Part shown: positions 11,852-25,185 of the stretch, piece after piece
Layout of the letters: every line of letters begins with the position of its first letter
Numbering within the stretch: position 1 is the stretch's first letter
From: Isoetes taiwanensis
Lineage: Eukaryota; Streptophyta; Lycopodiopsida; Isoetales; Isoetaceae
NCBI GenBank assembly: GCA_021234155.1
Contig: JAJEKV010000013.1
Span: 3,009,252 to 3,073,251, forward strand
Direction: 5' to 3'
DNA: 64,000 nucleotides
Made by a program: the position numbers and the translations under genes
The notes under the pieces: generated by a model
Database searches by the model: none
What the model was told of the DNA's origin: nothing
Seen by the model: the letters and a program-made list of their open reading frames with translations, nothing else

Positions 11852-14800
11852 TCCTTGAGACTGGATAAAGCAGAGGGGCAGGGTACAGAGATTTCGGCTT
11901 TCAAAAAGGATCTTTTGGCTTTAAAAGAGGAAGTCAATCAAAAGTGGTATGCTTGGTGATTTTATCTGAATTCAATCTTATTAGGCTCACAAGTTATTTG
12001 CATAATTTGGGCCCATCGTCATGTATATGTAGTAGTAATGCGGTTAAAGAATGTAAAGATGCCCTTTCAGACAGATTTGAACAGTTCAAACATTTGGAAG
12101 GCCGTTTGAACAAGCTTGAGGAGGGGTGATATAGTTTCTCCATGTAAATCTATTATCAAAATGCTATAACCAATTGAACCGGACGTTGTCTCAATGCGGG
12201 TTGCAAGAAGCGACTTCTCAAGTCAAACAAGCAGATGAGGCTTTTAAAAGTCTTGATCCGAACTCCTCTCAAAGGCTTCATTTACTAGAAAATTTGACAA
12301 AGGTACTTAATAATGATATTGTTGGAGTTACAACAAAAAGCTTACGAGCGAGGAGAGAAGAGATCCTTGGTACAAGGCGTCAAAGTCGAGAACAATGTGA
12401 TAAGGTTGAAGAGAATAGCAAGGCACTTAGTGCACTTGAAGCTAGGCTTAGTGATGTGGAGGCTAGATGCCATGATGGGGAAGGCAAAGCGTAAAGAGCG
12501 GGGACCAGAATTTGTCTCAACAATTGAATGCGTTAAAACAAGAATTTGGGGTTTTGGGAAGCCAGGTCAATAAAAATGCAGAGGAGATAGCAACTGCACT
12601 TCATACCCTAGATGATGAAGTGGAAGCCTTGCACTCAGACCTTTTGAATTAGGATACCCGTCTGCAACTACTCGAAACACAAGTAAGAATGCAATACTAG
12701 AATGTTGTGTGAGATAATGGTCTTTCCAAAATGCCATCCAAATTATTTTTGAATTTAATAGAGTGCAGAGCTGAAGGCATTGATGCAACAGTCAATGAAG
12801 GTCCAAGCAACAGGTTTTGAAGAACTTCGAACTTATTGCCAGGTATTGATATAAATATCCTTGGCATTTTTTGTGTCGGCCATCTTTCTTAATTCAGTTT
12901 ATAAAGATGAGGAAGAAAAATAGCAAGGTCATATAGACATGTCTTACAAAGAGATCTATGAAATATCTATTGATCTGTCAATCTGGCATATAATATTAGA
13001 ATCAACATGGATAACTGTATGTTTAAAGCTAGATTCTTGATATTCACCAAACTGGCCTAAAACCTCTAGTATATTATCTGTCAACTGCTTAGTCATGCCA
13101 TCTTTTATAACTAGAAGTAGACACAAGTTGGGTTACTTCTACATTGGACATTTCTGCCTTATTAGAGATATTTAACACCAGTGAGTGACCAGGGCAAGCA
13201 GAATGAAAGCATCTAGAGACTCAAAAGTCATTTTAGAAAACCATCTGGAAGCGACTTTGTTTACAAAGTATTGACGACTGGGCATCTAACCTTTTGCATC
13301 ACACTCACATGATTTTTACAAAGCTTCATGCTGGCAGGTCCTTCTTATAGGTCTGATTTCATTATTCCCCTTCCTGCACTATGATTTGCAGTTGTAAATC
13401 CTGGCGAGCATTCACTGTACCATTCTGATGCTTAGTGTTTTTCTCCAACTTTCTTAAGACCAAGATGTTTTAGTACTTCCTGTCAAAATTCCAACCAATA
13501 TTTGGCTTTAAGAATAAGGGATGATATCGTGATAAAGAATCGTGGATCTGAGGACATGCTTTGCATGTGATTAATTACCTTACGAGATTACACGGTAAAT
13601 AACGTTATGTCCAGTTCAGAAATGCATTCCTTTTTGTGTAGATGTGCTGATAAAGGCGTACTTGTCACCACAACGCAAATGAAGTGTGGTTATGCTTTAA
13701 TTTCGTAGGGGTAAACAAATTATCAAAATTTAGCCTTCATTTATCATGCTAACTTGGCTGAGAGAGCAAGAGTTAATTTTGCATCCACTTTAATAAATCT
13801 GTCCCTATGTATGAGTATTTATGCATGCATCTTTGTATCCCCTCGTATATGAATATGGCATTGTTTTTTCTTCGTAATGTCCGCACAAACTTGGAGAATA
13901 AAGTTCAAGCAAACTCCCTAGGTCAAGTATAACATGACGTCGTGCAAGTTTGTCAAAGCCATCCAAACAAGATTTAGCACACCTTGAAGCTGCAATTGCA
14001 GAGCTCAGGGAATGCCCTGATAAGAAAGCGATGTTACCGTTGTTGATGAACTTAAACAAGCAAACACAAGATGTCAGCGATGTGAGGTTAACACAGAAAC
14101 CATTTAAATCATCTACAAGCTTACATCACAATATCCTTGTGGTATTCTTGTATTGATGGTTGCAATAGGTCAAGGTAAGGATGAGGAGGGTTCTATCACT
14201 TCAGCTCCTCCAAGAAGAACATCTAGAGTTTCATTGACTTTGTCAACAAATGTGTTGCCGTAAAAGTGGTTGTCAAAAGTTACTTTTCAAAAATTTATCT
14301 CTAACCATATTGACCATATTTGCAAAGCATAAGGCATGAGCCCAATCTCCAAACTTCTGCGGCAGTAGAATAAGTTCTATGTTCTTGAAACCAGACCAAA
14401 GTTATTAAACAGCTTGAATGGTTATTAACGATGCTCTCCCTGTTTGCAGAGTCTGGCCTCTTTACCTACATCTGATGAGTTGAAAGAAACACTACAAAAT
14501 CATGAGAAGCTATTTGAAAAAGTTTGTATTGTAAAATAAGCTGCATATTGTAAAATTAGTTAAAAACTCAAACTTAGTTTTCTGCTGGCATTATGCGGAT
14601 ATTAGCTTGAACTTAGGATTGATACAAGGTGCATACGTTGACACATCGACTTATATTAATGGCGTTAAGTAGCAACTTCTATCTCTTATGAGGATATGTG
14701 ACTTTGTCACTCACTGAATAGGTGTTTGATGCTATAGGATCCCTTGGGAAGGGGGTCCTTATCATGTCTGGACATGATACGCCATTGAGGTCAAAAAGCA

Positions 14801-16081
14801 TAATTGAAAATTTGAGCATTCTTCCAGCACTGAATGCATTATTTGGCAAAGAATTGGCAAGACGGATGAGCATTGAGAACGTGAGACTGTTCAAAAGCAC
14901 CTACTGAGGACAGAGCGATGATATGCTTTTTCATATGCCGTAAAGTAAGCCACCTACATTTGAGACCTAAGATTCACGGATACAAGCAATGCAACCAAAT
15001 TATGGCACCAAATCTTTTGTTGAAATGCGGGGCCCATGTTAGATGTGAACGGGCCAAATATAGGAACAACATTTCTTGAACAAAATGACCAACAGGATAT
15101 TAGCCGGTCAACCGAGAAAAATGTTTATCCCGAGCAAAAACAGCTCAAAAGTTCAGTAGCACTATCGAAGGAACTTATAATACAACGAAGTGCGCAAAGA
15201 CACCGGGTTGTAAAGACTTGAGGCAAGATTGCACTTTCTTGTTTATTCTTCTTAATGCATAAGTGAAATCCCTCCTAAATGTTTTTGGTTCCAGAGAGCC
15301 CTAAAAGAAAACAAAATTCAACCAAAAGAGGATTCGAGAACTTTAGCAGAGCTCATGCAAGGCCTTGAAGAGTTGGGACAACAATTTGAGGAGGCATGCG
15401 CATCAATATCAAAGCTCAAAAATGAGAAGGCTGATAAGAAGGAAGACCGGGCATATTTCTAACCCGCTTGAACGTATGCATAATAATGATAATATCCCTA
15501 TACATGTCTACTCCATGCATAAAGTGTTAATAAGAAACACCCACGACCCAATTTTTGCAGAAAATAGCACGGCTGGTCACTATGCACCTTCAAGGATCCG
15601 ACGTTGAAAATGCAATGTTCACTGGCAAACTATTACTCGGCTTTTGATGCCTGTATGTTTCTAGGGCAAAACAGACCATAGTACAAAGCAATAATATTTT
15701 TTTTTATGTCTTTCTTTTCAGGTCATGTGAAAGTCCCATTGATAATCAATCCGTAACGCGTCTTTGATTATGTGCCTACAAATGTTATGCGTAAACAAAC
15801 AGCTACTTCCAATGTTCTCGTAGAGCCATTTTCACTATTGTAGGGGGTTTAATATATAATCACAAGCATTGTAGAATATAATTGCGGTTGATTTGCATGG
15901 AAAGGAAATAACCGTGTTCCAAATCCACTTGCATGAAAGGACATCCCCGGACTACAAAAAACGCCTTAAGAGAGATATTACAATTTATACCTCCCAAACA
16001 TGCTAAGAATGTGAGTCTATATACAACACGTTTGCCTAGGCGGGCGCAATCTGCTGGAGCAAATCGTAAGATCAAAGCTTA
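11852..16081 (+). pseudogene. coiled-coil protein with DUF4795-like C-terminus, broken multi-exon gene
   Basis: A chain of splice-bounded exons encodes a long coiled coil. Clear ones are 11852-11943, about 12031-12127, about 12310-12681 (one frameshift near 12495), 12762-12842, about 13944-14086, 14450-14521, 14722-14880 (DAIGSLGKGVLIMSGHDTP), 15295-15446, 15561-15652, 15722-15816 and about 15912-16081. The split codon between 15652 and 15722 rebuilds CLSCESPIDNQS, the Cys-x2-Cys-x-x-Pro signature I associate with DUF4795 proteins (QRICH2 and C16orf96 in animals, linked to sperm flagella). The final exon is basic (GHPRTTKNALREILQF, LPRRAQSAGANRK). In-frame stops interrupt DLLN*DTRLQ (12649-12651) and GF*CLSC (15645-15647). 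The donor after 15446 looks mutated (CCGGGCAT instead of a CAGGTAT-like site). Family assignment is an inference; these breaks could also be consensus errors. Confidence 0.55.
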
Positions 16082-17784
16082 AGAGTTGATTTGTTTCTTC
16101 CCAACCCGTTTTTGAAGGCTTAGCATAGAATAGTCGAGAAATCTAGGCATTTTTTGAGTCTGTAAACGGCTCTCGATTTTTAATTAGAAGAACATGTAAG
16201 AGAACAGAACGTGATATGTGGAAACCAAACTTTAAACGAAACTTGCACCTTCATTTGGTCCATTCTGTCAACAATAGATCTAACCAAGCACATAAAAAGT
16301 ACAAAGTTAACTTGTCTTCATTTCTTCTTGTTTTCTTCTATGTAGAGTCTACTGGATTTGTAGTAGACTTGTTCGGGTTTGATTCTGAACTTAAAAGAGA
16401 CCTTTTGTGTTGGGGCACATGGCCCTGCATCAGAGTCAATTTTTGAAAAGCTACAATGTTCATACCCTGCCATGTACATCTTGATTGTGTATCCCAAAGA
16501 TGGCAGCAAAGAAGCATATGTATCGCATTCCCAACTTGTTTGGTTTTGTAATTTCCTTTGTATTTACATTCTATTGCTTTAAGTTGATGGGCAGCTAAAG
16601 ATCTATCACCGAAACTTTCTTGCAAGACCAGACTTTATCATAGCAAAGAGTGAGAGTTATACAACTCTAAGAGTGGACATGTGCCACGATGGATTCATTC
16701 TATTACATTTGCTAAATATGATAAATAGGGCATTGTTTTTTGGAAATTTATAAAAATACCCTTATATTTATGCAAAATTGTGAAAATGCCCCTATTTTTG
16801 GGGTAGTTTTGATGGAACTTATTGTAACTTTTTTGTGGTGATTCAAATGAGAATGTGGCATTCAGATGCATTATAGATAAGGAGGATATCTTCCCATCAC
16901 AGCTAGAATCATGTCAATCGGTTCGAAATCATAAGTTATGTTACTTTTAATACACAAAAAATTGTAAGGAGTTAGGAGACCATAACAAGATTTCGAACTC
17001 CAATTCAAGTGATTCTAGCTTTATTGTTATATAAGCGTAATTTTATAATCTGCCCTTGTTTTTTGGGCTGTTGCTTACATAAATATTATATATGAAACGT
17101 TAATGAGGAAAAGATGTATTAGTATTGGAATTGCAACAAAGAGTGAGGCTCTGCAATTTAACACTTTGGGAAGCGAGAAAATCAAATTATAAGCATAAAA
17201 TATTAAGCTATACAACTTGACACTTTAAGAAGCGAGAAGATCGAATTGTAAGCACAAAATGTCGGGGCAACAAACAATAAACGAGGAAGAAGGAAAAAAA
17301 ATGAAGATGTCATGCCACATTGGTAGCATTCGTTGGGCATAGACGCGCACACCACACCAACATTGTTTTGTCCTTGCCTCCAATCGGACATGGTAAGGCC
17401 TATCTTTCTCATCTGCAAAAGCGTGAAAGGAACATGGTCAGCTCTATGTTTCGCATCGCAAAAGGATCACATATTTAGTGCTATACTCCCGTCATAAAAG
17501 AACTATTCAACCAAAATGTATTATCGCATGGAGCAGCTCCATAAACTTCAACAAATAGAGTGTCAGAACAAATACAAGATATCCTTGGGGATCATACCCA
17601 TGAGAATTGACTCAAAATACATTTAATTCTTTTCTATTAGTTTATGATGCGTGTTTACATATTATTATGTACAACTACATGGATTATTAAGTCGTTTGTG
17701 ATGGCTACACACACATCAATGTCTAATTCTATGTTTTTATGTGAAATGGAATAAGTTATACAAGAAATTTATCGCGGCGGCAGA
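16082..17784. other. gene-less interval with a small tandem duplication
   Basis: No coding signal. A degenerate duplication of about 60 bp lies at 17155-17262 (CACTTTGGGAAGCGAGAAAA and CACTTTAAGAAGCGAGAAGA). The dispersed repeat at 16731 is also inside. Confidence 0.5.
16731..16806. repeat. dispersed repeat, also inverted at ~54060-54140
   Basis: AAATTTATAAAAATACCCTT ... AAAATGCCCCTATTT resembles the reverse complement of about 54060-54140, which reads AAATTTCTAAAAATGCCCTT ... AAAATGCCCCTAATTT. The pair indicates a short repeat family of unknown class. Confidence 0.6.
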
Positions 17785-19385
17785 GTGAATTATTTTTACA
17801 AGGTCGTAACATCTATCTTGGTTGCCATGGTCTATTTGATAAATAAGAGATCCCCCTGCCAAGCAGGATTTAGAAGCAAACATAGCACATTAGATCATGC
17901 TCTAACACTCAGGGTGTTATTTGAGAAGGCAAGAGAGCCGAGGCAATCTCTATACCTAGCTTTCATCGATTTCTCCAAGGCTTTTGACATGGTACCCAGA
18001 AAGGGCTTAAGCGAAAGGATGAAACAGATAGGAGTGCCACAATCTATCCAAGGAGCAGTCGCGAATCTATACTCAGAGGTACTTGTCAAGCTTGATCAGG
18101 AAATGCATGCAAATATCGAGCACTGTCTGGGGTCCCGAGGATGCCCATTGTCTCCAACGTTATTGGCTTGTACATTGATGAATTAGATATTGGTGAGAGA
18201 CAGGATCCGTCGCATCAGGCATGCACATAGGTGATTATGTTCTGCAGCTCCTGTTATATGCCGACGATGTAGTGCTCATGGCAAATAGGAAAGAAGGACT
18301 TCAAGAGCTCTTGGATAGTCTGGCTCTCTTTTGTGAAGCTCGTCATATGAATGATGAACTTGGCGAAATCCAAGATAATGATTGTTGGTACCGGATCGCC
18401 CATCATTTAGCTACAAAGGGCAATGCGCTAGAGACGAGAAGCGATTACAAATATCCGGGCTTAGACTTTGCTGCAAATACAACTGGAAGGAATGCATAAA
18501 CGAGGGAGGAGGATACAGGAGGTAAAACAGCCACGTATGCCATGCTATCGGTGCCATAAGGCATCTATATCTGATTGGGGGCTCAAGAAATTACTGTTTA
18601 AGACTCTAGTACAGACGATCACTCGTATGGTGCACCAATTTGGGGCCCGGCCTCTCACAAAATCAATGGAAGCGGTGGAAATGATCTTGAAGATTTTTTG
18701 ATGAACGAGCTAGAGTGAAGCACCAAACGCCATATGCCATCATGCTTGCCGAAGTGGGGGATGTTGCCTCTTGAGGCGGAAACCTTTGTACCAATCAATA
18801 AACTTTACAAATCGGGTGCTTGCTCAAGCATCACATAGGCTTTCCAGGCAAGCACTTGAGCTATCTAGTAATGGCTGGCACAAGAACCTTAAGGATTGGG
18901 CGGCTCGGTGGGGCATAACCGAGTCTAATTGGCGGATAATGCAATCGGTATAAAGGGATTTCTTTGCTCACTTTGGTCGTAGAAAGGCTTTGGAACAACA
19001 AAGGCTCTAAGATGGAATACTATCTTGGTGAGGTCAATCCTATGTTGATTTATTGAGCAGGGATTACCCGCAAACACGGATACCTCGCTTCTTGAAACAT
19101 GTCATTGCGGGCATTACCTCTTCACATCATTTGAGAATTGAAACTGGGAGATGGCATGTTATCCCTCGTGATTCCAGGCTTTGCACGCTTTGTGATCTAG
19201 CTATGATCGAAGATGAAGACCATACTTTCACTAAATGCCCAGCATATACCGATATCAGAAGTAAGTTTGATGTCACAGCCACTAGTTTCCATTCTCTTCT
19301 TGATATGGAACCATTTAAATTAGGACAGTATCTGAAAACAGTGGAATCCCACCGCAGTTTATTATTGAAAATTGAATCATTGTAA
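17785..19385 (+). mobile_element. LINE fragment: reverse transcriptase and C-terminal zinc knuckle
   Basis: Non-LTR reverse transcriptase remnant in the sense direction. Palm motif A is FIDFSKAFD (about 17962-17988), preceded by CQAGFRSKHSTLDHALTLRV. Motif C is LLLYADDVV (about 18249-18275). At the end sits RLCTLCDLAMIEDEDHTF followed by KCPAY, a Cys-x2-Cys...His...Cys knuckle also seen in the LINE at 40.5-45.1 kb. Several stops and frame changes separate the pieces (after TLMN, near 18500, around 18950). ORF1 and the endonuclease are missing, so the copy is 5'-truncated, as is usual for LINEs. I could not find a poly(A) tail or target duplication after the last codon at 19385. It cannot encode an active polymerase as read. 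Confidence 0.85.
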
Positions 19386-21188
19386 ATTTACTGCTCTATG
19401 GTCTCTTCAAGGCCCTTATGAGCACGATTAATACATTACATAAATCTTTTGCGCGCAAGTTATCTCAAGATTGCATTTTTGCTTAGAAATCTTCAGAAAC
19501 ATGTCTATCCAATGATGATCCATCCATTTATTAGTAGGACCTCCGAATTTAATTATGACAACAATGTTATGTATCTCAAATGTGATATAACCATTTCCAA
19601 CTTAGTCGCCATACTGATATCTTTAGCACAGGACCAATATTTTTAGCTTTCTAGTCGTGATTGCCGCATTGCGAAAAGCCCGGAAGGAAATAATGCTGTT
19701 TTTGTATCTTCGAAGTTGTATCTCCTTCCCCAAAGCTTATCTATTGTCTGGGATAGATGCCAAGAAGGGCAAAGCTATGTCAACACTTCAGATTTTTCGC
19801 CCTGTTTTGTGTTTGTTGCCGTGATTAGTGCCGGTTTGGTGCTTTCCACGTGGAAATTAAGCTGGAAATAGGAATTTTGAGGACTAGAGGCAAAGGAAAA
19901 TTATCAAAACATGTCATTTCTGTAAAAAATAATCAAACGTGCTTTTAACTAGTTTTTTTTTTTTTTTTTTTGGTTCTATTTGTGATTTTTGTTTAAAAAG
20001 GAACAATCTAAATTGTGCACTTAAATAAAAAGGCATGCTAAAATTTTGTGATAAATCTCCCTTTAAAACAAATATACCGCGCTTTATCGCTTGCCAGAAG
20101 GGATGTGTAAGTTTTGAAAACGGTTATACTATGAAGGCAAGCCGAACTCACCACCCATCATCCCTTCGAAATTTTGTGCTCTGTTATTTGTTTCGTAACC
20201 TTGTGCTGCTGTTATTTCATAACAACAGCTTGTCCACCTATAATGCACATGCACCACAAAAATAACGTCTTTTGCAGTTCCAATGCATTTGTATATACAG
20301 AAAGTGCATATTTTTTTATACAGAATGCAGGAAAGTGTCATCATTGGCTTATTCTATTAAAACACCTCGCTGGAACAACATAAAGTCTGGTAATTTTCAA
20401 GCTTTACTGATAGTTTTCTCGGGAGACAGAAGTTGAGTAATGCCGTGCTTGTTTCTGCGACTCTGATGCTGCACCTCAGAGTAGTCTCTCAGAGTGGTTT
20501 CATTGGCTTCATTAGAAACAATATAAGTGACATCGATATTGTAATCAAATTATGCTGCAATCCACAATAATTGACTGCCTGATGATTAGAGTATCATATA
20601 CATAGGGCATCCCGTATTATGTTAGAACACCTATCAAATTTAAGTGCTTTCTCATTTCTTAGGACATGGACACTATTGCACAGCCTGCTTGTCTTCCTTC
20701 TCACTACTGGCTCTTGTTAAAATCTGGCACAGTTGTTGGTTGAATATACTTTGTCAGTTGTTTGCGCCATTGAACCATGCTCAGGTACTTGGCCAACAAT
20801 TCGATATGGCAACTCTCAAAAAGCTGATAACTTGTAAAATCATGCTATGCTAAGTACTCTTACGATCGCTCCCCCAATGGACCAAGAATTCTGACCTTCA
20901 AACTTGAACTGCACTGCTCTCTTTAGCACCTGCAAGCATACAGAATGCCACGTGGCATACATCACAGTGAATAACATAACGTTTACGTCTAAATTTGGAC
21001 TTCTATTACATTTAATCATATTTCTTTACTGTTTGCTATTTCACATAATAATGGACACCTCAATCAGCATCCCATCCCAACAACTGCACAACATATATAT
21101 CCTTGTTCTCAAAAACATTAAAACCCAATTGAATTTTTTTTGAAAGTGTACAGTAGATACCTGCTATCATGTAAGCTGGTTAACCCTG
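19386..21188. other. gene-less interval
   Basis: AT-rich sequence with an 18-nt T run near 19952. The small ORFs overlap in several frames and carry no recognisable domain. This stretch is 3' of the TRF-like gene and 3' of the LINE. Confidence 0.5.
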
Positions 21189-21494
21189 TGAATCTAAAGA
21201 TGTTACAAATATCTGCCAGCCCAACCTGCGACCCCACCTGTGTCGTCTATTGTGTGCAACTGCCATCGCCCCAAAAATGAACCCTATATTATTCCTGTCC
21301 ATTACTTGGTTCCATGCAACCACAACACCTGCTGTGAATCTAAAGATGTTACAAATATCTACCAGTCCAAGCACTAGCACCTGCAACTGCACCTGTGTCC
21401 GCTGTTTTTGTGTGCAACTGCCATTGCCCCAAAAAATGAACCCTATATTATTCCTGTCCATTACTTGGTCCCATGCAACTATGACACCCATGTC
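21189..21494. repeat. ~150-bp tandem duplication (2 units)
   Basis: Unit 1 (21189-21333) and unit 2 (21334-21494) both contain GTGAATCTAAAGATGTTACA, TGTGTGCAACTGCCAT and TATTATTCCTGTCCATTAC. Both strands stay open across it, which explains the overlapping ORFs here; they have no other support. Confidence 0.85.
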
Positions 21495-21761
21495 GACACC
21501 GCAATCCTTCTATACTTGTCCTTTACTTGATATTTTACCATCATTTTGATTTATCTTCCATCTATGGAGTAAAGACTGCCTGCTAATACTCCCCTCATTC
21601 GTCACTACATTGATTGTTACTGGACTTCTGAACTCCAAATTTTCTTCTCCCAAAGGCCTTAATGATATCGATCAGCTGATCCAATGATGGAAATACTCAG
21701 TGCGAAAGTTAATATTTCTAACAATATCTTTAAACTTAAAGTTTCCTGTATCAAATAACAA

Positions 21762-24700
21762 TCATTTAAATCCCGAAATGCCTTCAGCCCTTTCAATATT
21801 CCTCCATTTGTCCTTTAAATCGACCTGACATAAGATCACCACTGCTGGACATTAAAGAAAATAACAGAAATATTCTAAGGGGTTGTTATGAAGAATGCTA
21901 CCTCGAAGCGGTTCTGAAGACACCAAAGTTCCTTTGCAGGATGAGCTTCCAACGCCCCTTCCATATCTAACAAAACAAAAAGTTACATTTCATCTCTAAA
22001 TAGATTCTCCAGCCAACAATTCAAAAAAACGCAGTATAGTGAAAAAACATACAAATAAAGCATTAACTTCTATTTCTGCACTGCCTACCTGTTGACTTCA
22101 TTTCTTAGAACTTCTTCTTCTTTTTCGGTCCATTTACAGAATTTCCGCCTGTGAGAAGCCCTGTTCCCTGTTTTCAATGGAGATACTTGCTTTGATTTAA
22201 ACTGATGTTGGCAAACGGACACGTTTTGATGACGATGGAGAGTCTTCTCTTGAGCTCTGATCTGTGCTGTCAATTTCTTCCCACTGTTACAAATGATAAC
22301 AACAACCACCATCAATGATGACAACTAGAACAAGTTTTTTTGTCTATTTCTTTTTTAAAGTTTGGGGGGCTGGACGAGGGAGTGTATAATAATGAATAAA
22401 ATGCAAAAGATGGAAAGTCCAGTGGCATTTGAGTTGAATGTGTAAAAGCAGCTTCTTGCTGGACTGCTCGACCTTCTCTGGAAACCAAAATTGTGCTAGG
22501 ATCACTAAGAATGGATCCTCTTTCTACTCTCTAGATAAAGCCACTTTCCAGTTCCTGTTTTACTTTATTTGACGGAAGATGAGTTCTGTAAGTGGGTGTT
22601 CTTGGGAGGAAGTTCATGGTCTGCCTTTCCAGGGCACAAGGCTCAAATAGAGGCTTTTCAATATCCAAGAGCAGAAGCTCATGAACACCCAGTATTGGAA
22701 TGATTTCTTCAAAATCTCCAGTTTCCACCTCTATCAATGCTACGAACACTAGATATAGAACTGCATTATTCATCCTTTATAGGAAGTTGAAACATACCAA
22801 TGGCTGAAATACAACCTGGAATTTTTATGCTCGCTACAGCTAACCAGGCACTCTCACTGCATCAGATTCAAGCTTAGATTGGCAAAACGCCCAAAACGAA
22901 GAGGCAAGATGTTGTGAGCATTTTATTTGACTTGGTCCAGCAACTATAAAGTACAGAATCTATCAGGAACCCATTTTTACTTTCAAGGGACCCATCATTT
23001 TCACAACTAACTGTGCTATGCACCTTGAAGAAACAATCAGGATATTATTCCAAAACTACTTTCCAATAGAAGCTATTTGGCATCTTGGACTTTTACTATT
23101 ATGTAACAGTAATGTCAGTACACCCAATATAACATAAAGAAAAAGTTATATAATATCAATCCCAAAATCAGCCTAGAAGATAAGACTCCAAGATTTTACA
23201 GTGTATAACAGAAGGTAAGACTGAAGAAGAAGAAAAGTAGGTACTGACCTCCAGAGTCTGAGCAGTTGGATTTGATCCATGAACCTTGTTTTGGTCTACT
23301 TACAGAGTCATTAAGCTGTTTTGATTTCATGGTATCTTAAGCCACTTGGTCCGTAGCATTATCTAAATTTTTTCCCATCAACTGGCATGTGCACCTCTGC
23401 ATTCTCTGCACATTCAGCAACCCTGCACACGTGCGCTTCTTCAGTTCTTGTTTCATCAGGTGTTGAAGTTTGAGCTAATTTGTCCGCCTCCTTGGAGTTC
23501 ATATTGATTATCCCTTCTTCCAGATGAATATTCACAACTGTTGCTTGTTCAGCAGCCATTTCTCCAACTGTGGCATCAATGGCTTTGGTTGGCTGTTTTA
23601 ACTGCTTAGCCAATGCTAATGCTGCTGGAAGCGGGTCAGTTACCTGAGCCTTAAGCTCTGACATGCTCACTTTTAAGCTCTTTCGAGCATCCAATGCCTT
23701 ATAATCCATGCTTCTCCTTTGAAGTTTCCTTCTTTCCGATAAGGTCAAAATCTCATCTGCTGAATCTGACAAATTTTGAGCGTCCAAAGCTCCACGATCT
23801 ACACGTCTTCTTGTCAATTTCCTCCTCTTCCCTGTGCCTAGGCTCCCATCCTCTTCGAATCTGGCATAAAACTTTTGTGTTTAATTAAAAACATCCAAGC
23901 TATCAAGAAATAGAAACCTAAGGGCGGTTCTATTATCAGTTGAAGACAATATGATACTATACCAGCCCATGGTGGAGGGCTCACAAAATCTGCTTTTTTT
24001 GCAACTCCTTCCATGTCGTCTTTGTCGTTTTCTTCATTAGCCAAATCCTTGCTTGTGCCTTGAATTGGAGTACTAGAAATCTAACAAACAAGAAAGATGA
24101 TGTAAACAAAGCAACTATATTGATAATCGTTGTGTAAACTCCAGCTCACCTCTACTCCCTCACCTGGAGATGCATTGCCAGGTTTCATGTCGTTCTTTTC
24201 CAATTTATAACAGGAGTCAGGTTTGTATACTCCTGTAAAAATGTCATGGACCAGCTTTTCCAAAAATGGTTGCCCAAACTCAACCCATGCTGAACTCACA
24301 AAATCTTTAATCATTTTTTCCGTATTTTCTCTCTTGTATTTGCCAATAACGTGTATTCTTAAGTCGGGCTTGGAAACCACTGACCATAGCTCATGAATAA
24401 CAGCTTGTGTTTCTGGATCATTTGAATTCGTGTCCTGCTCCCAGTAATTGTGCATTATCTCCTCAAACCGCTCCAAATTATAGTTTTCATCCCTTAAAAA
24501 CTGCACCGCAATTTCTCTTTTAAGAACAAGGTAAAGATTACGTATTTTCCTTACATACTCTGCGTCCTGCTTGCCCTTTTCCTCCTCCTTAATAATAAGT
24601 TCTAACGAAGATAGGCAGTCCAAACTCGTCGTTGAGATTAATCTTTCCGACGAAAGACCCGAGAGAAGCTTGAGATTGATTAATTTCTTCAGTTTTGGAA

Positions 24701-24821
24701 CATTTGGAGGCTGGAAAGAATGTAAAAGACATGCAAGAACTTCATACCCTTGACAATGCTTTAGAATGTATTCCCAAATCCACTCTTTGACTTGATCCTC
24801 CTCCATAGCCGGCAAAGCCAT
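21762..24821 (-). CDS. TRF-like single-Myb (telobox) telomere-repeat-binding protein
   Basis: Predicted nuclear DNA-binding protein. Exon 1 (24150-24821) starts MALPAMEEDQVKEWIW and encodes an alpha-helical N-terminal domain of 224 residues as in plant TRF-like proteins. Exon 2 is 23963-24080 (phase 0 in, phase 1 out). Exon 3 runs from 23852 to about 23364 and is rich in basic repeats (RRKLTRRRVD, RRKLQRRSMDYKALDARKS). A further exon ends at 23245, but its link to exon 3 is unclear. The Myb repeat is split over three exons: KWTEKEEEVLRNEV (22089-22283), RWKLILQRNFGVFRTASR (21902-21966) and VDLKDKWRN (21762-21824, stop TGA). VDLKDKWRN is the telobox that reads telomeric or related DNA. The exon 21902-21966 is 65 nt where phase requires 66; one G is missing in a GGGG run. 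That could be a consensus error, or a frameshift that removes the telobox. Confidence 0.8.
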
Positions 24822-25185
24822 AAGACCTAAGTCGCCCGAAGTGGCTTCTGTGTCAAGTCATGCCCCCGATCCCTTGCTTACGTTGCGCGGCTTCAAAATA
24901 CGCCTCCATGGAATAGTTTTTATTAGACCCTAGCCTATTAGCCTAAAAGGGGAAAAAAAAAGAATTGCACGGGAAGCTTGGTTTGGGAAATTTTTTAGCC
25001 TCAGACCCTTTTTCCACGGCAGGCATAAAATATGACTGTCGCAATGCAATAAGACAGCATATAAGACTCCATGTCATCTCCACATCATGTCTCAAATCAA
25101 AACCTTTCCCACTGACTTTTATGCGACATGTCCTTAATATATAAGACACCTCTTATATTTTTTGCTTTTCCACTGCCCTGCATAG
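24822..25185. promoter_or_regulatory. presumed 5' region of the TRF-like gene
   Basis: Lies directly upstream of the start codon at 24821 on the minus strand. No TATA box or other element is certain. The region is bounded by the minisatellite at 25186. Confidence 0.35.

Noticed and set aside
21180-21549. ORFs of about 100 codons on both strands
   Set aside because: They reflect the 150-bp tandem duplication; the repeated peptides have no family.
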